Assembly: GCA_016186525.1 (NCBI GenBank)
Contig: JACPLM010000047.1
Location: 1-6,377 of the forward strand
Source of the DNA: Candidatus Nealsoniibacteriota bacterium
GTDB lineage: Bacteria > Patescibacteriota > Minisyncoccia > Minisyncoccales > MHMH01
Direction of reading: 5' to 3'
Length of the DNA stretch: 6,377 bases
In this document: positions 1 to 5,539 of the stretch, piece after piece
Layout of the letters: every line of letters starts with the position of its first letter
Numbering within the stretch: position 1 is the first letter of the stretch
The notes under the pieces: generated by a model
The model's input: only the letters and a program-made list of their open reading frames with translations
What the model was told of the DNA's origin: nothing
Databases searched by the model: none
Position numbers and translations under genes: made by a program

Positions 1-591
1 CAGGTGTTTGGCGTATTCAGCCATCGCCGAAGCGAAGTGATTTAGGGCCTTCGTTTGTTCTTGCTGTTCTTCCAAGATCGGAGAAAAAATCTCTTTTTGC
101 GCTTTCTTTCTTAATTGCTTAATCTCCAAACTATAGCCGCTAATTCCTATAAGGAAAATAATCACGGCAATGCTTATCAGCCCTTGCTCACTTTGTAGGA
201 AAAGAAACAAGAAACCGAGAACGGGTATTTTTTGAGAAACTGCTCCCTCTAAATCGCTTGGCCTTACAATAAAGGGGTCGTTTCCGGTATTGTCTCCTTT
301 AGTTTGGAAAACGATTTCTCCGTCTCTTTGGTGGGTTGCTATCACCCTATGGGCGACAATTTGGGGATAGTTGTAATGCTCCCTGACCAAGCTCGGAACC
401 TCAAAAACAATAATGTCCCCTTCTTTAACTTCCAAAGCGGAAATTGATTTAATGAAGATAAGATCTCCAGTATTGAATGTCGGTTCCATGCTCTTTCCGG
501 TAATTCCGAAAAACGGCGACCAAGTTTTCAAGTAAAAAATAAGGGAAGCGATTGCCGCTATAGCAATTATAAGCCAAACTGCTTTTTTCAT
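1..591 (-). CDS. sipW: S26B (SipW/Sec11-type) signal peptidase I, 3' end off the window
   Basis: This membrane-bound signal peptidase should cleave signal peptides of exported proteins on the outer face of the membrane. I translated 197 residues with no stop; the C-terminus lies beyond base 1. Residues 4-21 form an N-terminal membrane helix. The nucleophile box is GKSMEPTF with Ser34. GDIIVFE (58-64) is the family's core strand. The second box is AHRVI with His81, where bacterial LepB-type enzymes carry Lys, so this is the ER/archaeal/SipW class. KGDNTGND (98-105) supplies Asp100/Asp105. A second membrane helix spans about 138-153, followed by a highly charged tail (156-197). The ATG at 591 is chosen because AAGGAGT lies 8 bases upstream (600-606) and the start gives a proper helix. 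The gene follows the terminator at 613-653, so it depends on read-through or an unseen promoter. The neighbour upstream carries a matching SipW-type signal peptide. The symbol denotes the class; orthology to Bacillus SipW is inferred. Confidence 0.9.
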   Translation of the reverse strand, partial: MKKAVWLIIAIAAIASLIFYLKTWSPFFGITGKSMEPTFNTGDLIFIKSISALEVKEGDIIVFEVPSLVREHYNYPQIVAHRVIATHQRDGEIVFQTKGDNTGNDPFIVRPSDLEGAVSQKIPVLGFLFLFLQSEQGLISIAVIIFLIGISGYSLEIKQLRKKAQKEIFSPILEEQQEQTKALNHFASAMAEYAKHL

Positions 592-599
592 TTCCTTAA

Positions 600-606
600 C
601 TCCTTT
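600..606 (-). promoter_or_regulatory. Ribosome binding site of the signal peptidase gene
   Basis: Minus strand AAGGAGT, with its GGAG core 8 bases before the ATG at 591. It lies just past the U-tract of the terminator, so messages that escape termination still carry a good initiation site. This contrasts with clpB and the 274-aa gene, which have no such site. Confidence 0.75.
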
Positions 607-612
607 TTTGAT

Positions 613-653
613 AAAAAAGAGGGCTGGGAGCGAATTGCATCGCCTCCCAGCCC
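613..653 (-). terminator. Intrinsic terminator after the SipW-substrate gene
   Basis: A perfect 10-bp inverted repeat (621-630 with 644-653; arms GGGCTGGGAG and CTCCCAGCCC) has 8 G:C pairs. A 13-base loop separates the arms and can itself form a CGA/TCG inner stem. On the minus strand the stem is followed at once by TCTTTTTTAT (620 down to 611), a good U-tract. It begins about 10 bases after the stop codon of the small secreted protein and ends only about 20 bases before the signal peptidase ATG. On the plus strand only TTTCTT follows the stem and no plus-strand gene exists, so the minus orientation is the functional one. Confidence 0.88.
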
Positions 654-662
654 TTTCTTAAA

Positions 663-1178
663 TTACCTTTGCCTGACTCTTATATTGAATGATGGAGCGG
701 AAGTGGGATCTACTCCGGGTTCCGTCCTGTATGTTCCGTCATTGATTTTAACAGTGAACGGCCCGGTTTTGGCAGCCGGAACCACCAGCTCCACTACGCC
801 TTCCTCAAGCGTCAGCCACTCGGTCGTGACTTCATCTGGAGTGGCGGCTCCGTCCATGACCCTTATTTGCAAATTCAAGTAAACATACTTGTTAATCAGT
901 TCATCTGCATTTATCAACGCCACCGTAAAAACAAGGTTTCCAGTATAATCGCCGTCACGCGCCACAGTATAAAGGTTCCCCGCCTGCACAGAACCGATTT
1001 GTCCGCCAGTTGGATAAGTGGTCCACGTGAAGCCAGCTGCCGTCACTGTGGAAAATTCAGTCCCTCCGCCGGTGATTGTCACCGTAGAGCTTCCTGTCAT
1101 TGAGGTATAGGCGAAACTGCCGCCTGCAACCAATACAACGACTAACGCTATCAGCCAGAGCTTCCATTTTCTTATCAT
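663..1178 (-). CDS. Small secreted beta-rich protein with SipW-type signal peptide (TasA/CalY-like export class)
   Basis: The 171-residue product starts with a SipW-class signal peptide: a basic n-region (RKWK, 3-6), a hydrophobic core at 7-18, then GGSFAY at 19-24. Cleavage is expected after Ala23. The mature part of about 148 residues has no Cys, no C-terminal anchor and no sortase motif. It is rich in Thr, Val and Gly with alternating hydrophobic stretches, as expected for an Ig-like beta-sandwich. TasA and CalY share this export class, but this protein is much shorter than TasA (about 260 aa) and I claim no homology in the mature part. Another in-frame ATG at 1193 would add MKGEG; those codons read AAAGGAGAAGGC, an ideal ribosome site for the ATG at 1178, so I prefer 1178. 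It has its own promoter and a terminator. By hand count bases 721-1080 are about 51% G+C, against about 32% in 1321-1500 of the next gene. It could be a filament subunit or a secreted effector. Confidence 0.82.
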   Translation of the reverse strand: MIRKWKLWLIALVVVLVAGGSFAYTSMTGSSTVTITGGGTEFSTVTAAGFTWTTYPTGGQIGSVQAGNLYTVARDGDYTGNLVFTVALINADELINKYVYLNLQIRVMDGAATPDEVTTEWLTLEEGVVELVVPAAKTGPFTVKINDGTYRTEPGVDPTSAPSFNIRVRQR

Positions 1179-1183
1179 GCCTT

Positions 1184-1211
1184 CTCCTTTCATTTTTTTA
1201 AAGACCTCCTC
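1184..1211 (-). promoter_or_regulatory. Two stacked ribosome binding sites before the secreted-protein gene
   Basis: GAGGAGGT (1204-1211) precedes an ATG at 1193 by 10 bases, and AAAGGAGA, with its GGAG core at 1184-1187, precedes the ATG at 1178 by 5 bases. The second site is itself the codons that would follow the first ATG. With a predicted transcript start near 1210, the first site would sit at the extreme 5' end of the message. This favours the start at 1178 but does not prove it. Confidence 0.6.
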
Positions 1212-1216
1212 TTTTA

Positions 1217-1245
1217 TTTTTATGACTTCCCAACTTACCTGTCAA
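1217..1245 (-). promoter_or_regulatory. Sigma70-type promoter of the secreted-protein gene
   Basis: A perfect -35 box TTGACA (1240-1245), a 17-base spacer and TAAAAA (1217-1222, four of six matches to TATAAT) predict a start near base 1210. The -35 box overlaps the final codons of the upstream membrane-protein gene, whose stop ends at 1235. Together with the terminator at 613-653 this makes the secreted-protein gene a self-contained transcription unit. Confidence 0.65.
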
Positions 1246-2059
1246 GCTTAATTTTATTTTTATGATTTTTCTGCCATTCGCGGATGTCTTTGAGCACTCC
1301 TCCGAGCTTTAATAATTCCTCGAAAGCTAAAAACATAATGCTCAATCCGCCGTAGAAAAAGAAATGGCTGAAATAGACAATCTGATACTCTGGAATTTTT
1401 GCGGCTTTTTCTATGAATTCGTAAAAAATATTGAAAAATATTGAAACCATCACAAAAACAGCCATTATGTTGAGAAAACGAAAAAAACCTGAAAATGTCG
1501 GATTCAGCGATTTTCTTAAACGCAAAATTCGTTTCCTGAATAAAAACGCGCTAATTATTGCCGCCATGCCGTAAAAATACGGCGCCATGCTTTCCGGCTC
1601 TAAAGAAATTGTTTCCGGCCGTATGGAAAAAAAGAAAGAAAATAAGATCAGCGTCGCAATCGCAAATACCGTAAGCAAAATTGGCGCCTTAGAACTGTGA
1701 TAACCGGAGGAAGCCCTAAGAAATATTTCAGAGCCCAGCACCATAAAAAGAATGCTGGTAAGATAGAAATTAACCGTAATCGCGAAAATATGGTCATTGT
1801 ATCCTCCGGATAAACGGAATTGTATAAATTCAGAAATATGCGAGGCTGAAAACAGGAAAAAAGCGAATATGCCGGCAGTCAGGAATTTTTTAAAAATAGG
1901 GTCGGCAAGATAATAATTTCTCGCCAATGGCACTGCCGCGGCAATGACAAAAACCAAAGCGATAATATGAATAATGCCCCGGTCAAAAAACAAGGTTCCG
2001 CTAAGCTCGGTGGCAATAATTATAAAGATATTAATTATTATGAAAACAAGCGCTTTCAT
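1235..2059 (-). CDS. Orphan polytopic membrane protein, about eight helices
   Basis: I do not recognise this 274-residue protein. Hydrophobic segments lie near residues 2-20, 26-46, 57-80, 92-113, 125-146, 158-175, 191-216 and 227-250, giving seven or eight membrane passes. Between the sixth and seventh is a strongly basic loop (RKRILRLRK, 175-183), and the tail (251-274) is also Lys/Arg-rich. By the positive-inside rule both should be cytoplasmic. Polar residues inside helices include Glu18, His74 and Glu77 (HISEF) and His232, which might bind a metal or cofactor; that is speculation. No enzymatic or signalling domain follows, so it is not an obvious sensor kinase. Residues such as Phe and Ile dominate and the gene is A+T-rich. 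The ATG at 2059 has no ribosome site, but a perfect extended -10 ends six bases before it, suggesting a leaderless transcript. The preceding gene ends 25 bases upstream. Confidence 0.85.
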   Translation of the reverse strand: MKALVFIIINIFIIIATELSGTLFFDRGIIHIIALVFVIAAAVPLARNYYLADPIFKKFLTAGIFAFFLFSASHISEFIQFRLSGGYNDHIFAITVNFYLTSILFMVLGSEIFLRASSGYHSSKAPILLTVFAIATLILFSFFFSIRPETISLEPESMAPYFYGMAAIISAFLFRKRILRLRKSLNPTFSGFFRFLNIMAVFVMVSIFFNIFYEFIEKAAKIPEYQIVYFSHFFFYGGLSIMFLAFEELLKLGGVLKDIREWQKNHKNKIKLDR

Positions 2060-2065
2060 TCTCTT

Positions 2066-2075
2066 ATTATATCAT
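2066..2075 (-). promoter_or_regulatory. Extended -10 promoter giving a leaderless message
   Basis: The minus strand reads TGATATAAT, a perfect extended -10 (TGN plus TATAAT, hexamer at 2066-2071). At the usual distance upstream there is no good -35 (CGGCTT and similar), which extended -10 promoters tolerate. Six bases (AAGAGA) separate the hexamer from the ATG at 2059, so the expected first transcribed base is the A of the start codon or close to it. Confidence 0.65.
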
Positions 2076-2084
2076 AATTCATAA

Positions 2085-2807
2085 TCAAAAGCCGATGAAT
2101 TGGCGTATTTTTGCGGCCGGAATGGCAGAAACCTGCCCCGAACTGCCGACAATAGACAAACCAATCACATTTCCCTCAATATCGAAAAGCGGGCTGCCGT
2201 TGAGGGAGACAGCATCAAAAATATTAGTTTGGATCAGATTTTTATCAAAAATTTTAATAATCCCTTCGTTGACCGCCATTTGCGGCGTAGTTGAACTAAA
2301 ATCAAACCCGGACAAAAAAACTCTTTCGCCTATTTTTATTTTCTCTAAATCAGCAAAGCCAGCGGTGGCTAACCCCGCGCCGTCAACTTTAACCAAAGCT
2401 AAATTGCTCTTTAGGTCTCTTTTCAAAATCTGGTACTCGGGCCATTTGTCGCCAACGTAAAAAGCAAAATCGGAGCCCTGGGGCACGAGATCGGCTAAAG
2501 TTACAAAAAATCCGTCATTGCTGACAACTAAACCAGAACCCCTCAAGATATTGCCTTCATTGGTTTCGGTTTTCACTCCAACTATAGTTTTTGCCGCTTT
2601 GCCTGCAGCTTCTTTCAGGGCGACATTTTCCTGAATGTAATTGGTGACCTCTTTTCTCTCTGTGACGTAAACCGGAGTCTGCTCCAGCTTATACTTTAAA
2701 AAAAGCGGCCTTTCAACGAAGTAAGGCCACAAAATTTGGTCGGCAAAAATGCCGCCAATTGTTCCGATAATGAATATGGCTAAAATTTTGAGAATATTTT
2801 TTGTCAT
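2085..2807 (-). CDS. Membrane-anchored HtrA/DegP-fold protein, predicted catalytically dead
   Basis: The 240-residue protein has one N-terminal membrane helix (about 4-22), a linker, then a trypsin-like S1C domain from about 60 to the end, and no PDZ domain. Family landmarks are clear: GSGLVVSNDGFFVTLADLV (90-108) corresponds to the strand carrying the catalytic His, DLKSNLALVKV (131-141) to the Asp segment, and SLNGSPL with EGNVIGL (201-217) to the Ser loop. Each catalytic position is changed: Asp106 for His, Asn135 for Asp and Asn203 for Ser. The loop before Asn203 is also about three residues shorter than in DegP. I checked these codons in the DNA. The domain should sit outside the membrane and may be a binding or scaffold protein rather than a protease. 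The ATG at 2807 follows the clpB stop by three bases (TAATAAATG) with no clear ribosome site, so translation is probably coupled to clpB. Confidence 0.86.
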   Translation of the reverse strand: MTKNILKILAIFIIGTIGGIFADQILWPYFVERPLFLKYKLEQTPVYVTERKEVTNYIQENVALKEAAGKAAKTIVGVKTETNEGNILRGSGLVVSNDGFFVTLADLVPQGSDFAFYVGDKWPEYQILKRDLKSNLALVKVDGAGLATAGFADLEKIKIGERVFLSGFDFSSTTPQMAVNEGIIKIFDKNLIQTNIFDAVSLNGSPLFDIEGNVIGLSIVGSSGQVSAIPAAKIRQFIGF

Positions 2808-2810
2808 TTA

Positions 2811-5498
2811 TTATCTTGAAGCAACCCTTAAATCGCTGGGAGTCCTAAAAATAACTTTCTCGCCATCTGCGTCAATTATTACCCTGTCTCCCGCTCCGAT
2901 TTGGCCGGTCACGATTCTTAAAGCCAAGGGATCCAGAACCAATTTTTGGATAATCCGTTTTAACGGCCTAGCTCCTAAATTCTGGTCAAAGCCCTTTTCA
3001 GCCAAGAGGTCTTTAGCTAACTGATCAACTTTAATCTCAATGCCCTTTTGCTGAAGACGTTCGGACACTTTTCTTAATTCCAATTCTACTATTTCTCTGA
3101 TTTCCTGCTTTCCAAGATGGTTGAAAATAACGATTTCGTCTATTCTGTTTAAAAATTCCGGCCTGAAATTTTCCCGCAAGGCCTCCATAACTTTTCCTTT
3201 TAAATCTTCGCGGGTTTTCTCATCCTTGCCATTAAGAAATCCCAAAGAATCCATTTTGGCAATGTGCTCTGAACCCAAATTGGAAGTCATAATTAAAATC
3301 GTATTCTTAAATGAAGCTGTTCTGCCTTTGGCGTCGGTTAAGCGCCCGTCTTCTAAAATCTGCAGGAGAATATTGAAAACATCGGGATTGGCTTTTTCAA
3401 TCTCATCAAAAAGAATGACGGCATAGGGCCTTCTTCTTATTTTTTCCGTTAATTGGCCGCCCTCTTCGTAGCCGACGTACCCCGGAGGAGAGCCGATAAT
3501 TTTGGAAACCGTGTGCTTTTCCATATATTCTGACATATCCAATCTAACCAAGGCCTTTTCGTCGTTAAACAAAAACTCGGCCAGAGCCCTTGCGGTTTCT
3601 GTTTTGCCAACGCCCGTGGGCCCCAAAAATATGAAAGAGCCCATTGGCTTTGATTCTTCGGAAATGCCGGCCCGCGACCTTCTGATGGCGTTGGAAACTG
3701 CGACAATCGCTTCTTTCTGGCCGATAACTCTCCTTTGGAGAATGTCCTCCATTTTTTCTAATTTTCTTGCCTCTTCCTCTATTAGGCGCATAACAGGAAT
3801 GCCGGTCCAGCGGGAAACAACCCTGGCCACCTCTTCTTCTGAAACCTCTTCTTTTAAAAGCCGGTGCTTTTTCTGAAAAGCAGTTAGTTCTTTTTCTTTC
3901 TTTTGAATTTCTTTCAAAAGAACGGGAATTTTACCGTATTTAATCTCAGCTGCTTTTTGCAAGTCCCCTTCTCTTTGGGCAACATCGCTCTGAAAAGTCA
4001 AATCTTCCATTTCTTTCCTAAAACTCCTTATGGCCTGGATTAACTCTCTCTCGGTTTTCCATTTGAGCTCCAAATGCTTGGCTTTTTCCATCAAATCGGC
4101 CAAAGACCTGTTAATTGTGCTAATTTTTCTTTTAGATGTAGCTCCCGTTTCTGCCTTAAGGGACGCTTTTTCGATTTCCAATTTTTGAATTTCCTGTTTT
4201 AAGTGTTCCAAATCCGCCGGCTCCGATTCAATTTCCAGCCTTAAAGCTGAAGCCGCTTCATCCATTAAATCCACGGCTTTGTCCGGCAAGAATCTGTCGG
4301 TGATATAGCGGGCAGCGAGTTCGGCCGAAGCGATAATAGCTGAATCTTTGATTTTGACGCCGTGGTGAACTTCATATTTTTCTTTCAGTCCCCTTAAAAT
4401 GGCAATCGTATCTTCCATTGTCGGCTCTGAAACGTAAATCGGCTGGAATCTTCTTTCTAAAGCTGGGTCTCTTTCAATGTACTTTTGATATTCTTTCAAA
4501 GTGGTAGCTCCTATGGCTCTTAATTCGCCTCTGGAAAGCGCTGGCTTCAAAAGATTGGAAGCGTCAATGGCGCCTTCAGCGGCTCCTGCTCCCACTAAAG
4601 TGTGGAGCTCGTCAATAAATAAAAGATAACGTCCGCCTGCCCGGCTGACTTCTTTGAGCAGCGCTTTAATTCTGTCTTCAAATTCTCCTCTATATCTCGT
4701 GCCGGCTATCATCGCTCCCAAATCAAGGGCTATGATTTCTTTTCCCTTCAAGGATTCGGGCACGTCGCCTTTTATGATTTTTTGGGCCAGCCCCTCAACA
4801 ATAGCTGTTTTGCCGACTCCGGCCTCCCCGATCAAAACCGGATTATTTTTAGTCCTTCTGGAAAGCACCTGCATAAGCCGGCGGATTTCATTTTCCCTTC
4901 CGATGACGGGGTCTAATTTCCCAACTCTTGCCAAGTCGGTAAGATTTCTGGCGTATTTTTCAATCACCTGATATTTTGATTCGGGCTCCGGGTCGGTAAT
5001 CCTTGCTCCGCCCCTGATTTGAGATAAGAGCTTAAGCGCTTCCTGATAATTTAATTTTCCTAATTCCAAAGAAGCAGCGCCTCCGCTTGCCTGTAAAAAG
5101 TTAGCTTTCTCTAAAATTTCTTTGGCTTTGGTGTCGGTATCCAATAGCGCTAAAAAGAAGTGCTCTATGGAAATAAATTCGTCGCCCATTTTCATCGACT
5201 CCTGGCGAGCTCTTTCTAAAACCTTTGCCATATCTTGAGTCAGGTAAAACTGCCCGAAGGTCTGGGGAGCGGAAATTATGGGAATCTTTTCTAATGCTGT
5301 TTGAATCTTTCTTTTTAATCCTTCGAGATCCGCTCCCAATTTTTGGAGCAAAGTTAAAACCACGCTTCCTTCCTGTGAAATCAAAGCTAAAAGCAGATGC
5401 AGAGCGTCAATTTGCTGCTGCCCCTTCTCTCTGGCTATATCCTGCGCAGAAAGCACAGCTTCCTGCGCCTTGTGCGTAAAATTTCCGCCATTCATCAT
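2811..5498 (-). CDS. clpB: ATP-dependent disaggregase ClpB (Hsp100)
   Basis: This 895-residue cytoplasmic AAA+ hexamer should extract polypeptides from aggregates, normally with DnaK. Domains in order: double Clp N-repeat (about 5-148); NBD1 with Walker A GEAGVGKT (224-231), pore loop YRGEFE around Tyr269, Walker B LLFIDE (292-297) and Arg fingers at 349-350; a long coiled-coil middle domain (about 421-548), which marks ClpB rather than ClpA or ClpC; NBD2 with Walker A GPTGVGKT (626-633), pore loop GYVG (673-676), Walker B ILFDE (695-699), Arg785 and sensor-2 GARP (842-845). All catalytic residues are present. An unusual point is LGF at 752-754, in the loop where ClpC-type unfoldases dock ClpP; proteobacterial ClpB lacks it. 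Two consecutive ATG codons (5498, 5495) start the gene with no ribosome site, and a promoter ends six bases upstream. The HtrA-like gene follows after three bases. Confidence 0.96.
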   Translation of the reverse strand: MMNGGNFTHKAQEAVLSAQDIAREKGQQQIDALHLLLALISQEGSVVLTLLQKLGADLEGLKRKIQTALEKIPIISAPQTFGQFYLTQDMAKVLERARQESMKMGDEFISIEHFFLALLDTDTKAKEILEKANFLQASGGAASLELGKLNYQEALKLLSQIRGGARITDPEPESKYQVIEKYARNLTDLARVGKLDPVIGRENEIRRLMQVLSRRTKNNPVLIGEAGVGKTAIVEGLAQKIIKGDVPESLKGKEIIALDLGAMIAGTRYRGEFEDRIKALLKEVSRAGGRYLLFIDELHTLVGAGAAEGAIDASNLLKPALSRGELRAIGATTLKEYQKYIERDPALERRFQPIYVSEPTMEDTIAILRGLKEKYEVHHGVKIKDSAIIASAELAARYITDRFLPDKAVDLMDEAASALRLEIESEPADLEHLKQEIQKLEIEKASLKAETGATSKRKISTINRSLADLMEKAKHLELKWKTERELIQAIRSFRKEMEDLTFQSDVAQREGDLQKAAEIKYGKIPVLLKEIQKKEKELTAFQKKHRLLKEEVSEEEVARVVSRWTGIPVMRLIEEEARKLEKMEDILQRRVIGQKEAIVAVSNAIRRSRAGISEESKPMGSFIFLGPTGVGKTETARALAEFLFNDEKALVRLDMSEYMEKHTVSKIIGSPPGYVGYEEGGQLTEKIRRRPYAVILFDEIEKANPDVFNILLQILEDGRLTDAKGRTASFKNTILIMTSNLGSEHIAKMDSLGFLNGKDEKTREDLKGKVMEALRENFRPEFLNRIDEIVIFNHLGKQEIREIVELELRKVSERLQQKGIEIKVDQLAKDLLAEKGFDQNLGARPLKRIIQKLVLDPLALRIVTGQIGAGDRVIIDADGEKVIFRTPSDLRVASR
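3237..3245 (-). other. LGF tripeptide in the NBD2 loop of ClpB (possible ClpP-docking motif)
   Basis: Codons TTG GGA TTT encode Leu752-Gly753-Phe754, inside the stretch between MTSNLGS and the conserved FRPEFLNRID block. In ClpA, ClpC and ClpX the (I/L/V)GF or IGL tripeptide that fits into ClpP comes from this kind of loop. In typical ClpB the segment is shorter and lacks it. Position and residues are visible here; a function in ClpP binding is inference. Confidence 0.4.
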
Positions 5499-5504
5499 GG
5501 TTTT

Positions 5505-5533
5505 AATCTAACACAAATTTTGCAAAATATCAA
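5505..5533 (-). promoter_or_regulatory. clpB promoter predicted to give a leaderless transcript
   Basis: TTGATA (5528-5533, five of six matches), a 17-base spacer and TAGATT (5505-5510, four of six), the latter preceded by TG one base upstream to form an extended -10. Six bases (AAAACC) then lead to the first ATG at 5498, placing the likely transcript start on or next to the start codon. No CIRCE, HAIR or CtsR-type heat-shock operator was seen. Confidence 0.6.
5517..5528 (-). repeat. 12-bp perfect palindrome in the clpB promoter spacer
   Basis: ATTTTGCAAAAT is a perfect palindrome lying between the -35 and -10 elements of the predicted clpB promoter, where a bound dimeric regulator would block polymerase. 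It has only one G:C pair per half and could be chance in A+T-rich DNA. It is too short and weak to be a terminator for the upstream gene. Confidence 0.35.
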
Positions 5534-5539
5534 TAGAAT

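Noticed and set aside
621..660. Hairpin acting as a plus-strand terminator
   Set aside because: The trailing T-run is weaker on that strand and no plus-strand gene leads into it.
685..1103. Plus-strand open frames opposite the secreted-protein gene
   Set aside because: They are antisense shadows with no ribosome site and no recognisable protein character; the minus-strand gene has a signal peptide, promoter and terminator.
1424..1443. Direct repeat AAAAATATTG twice
   Set aside because: It lies inside the membrane-protein gene and encodes a Phe/Ile/Asn-rich helix; this is low-complexity codon use rather than a functional repeat.
2095..3024. Plus-strand open frames opposite the HtrA-like gene and the clpB end
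   Set aside because: They lie antisense to strongly conserved family motifs and resemble no family.
5499..5539. CIRCE, HAIR or CtsR heat-shock operator before clpB
   Set aside because: None of the characteristic half-sites is present in the 41-base gap.
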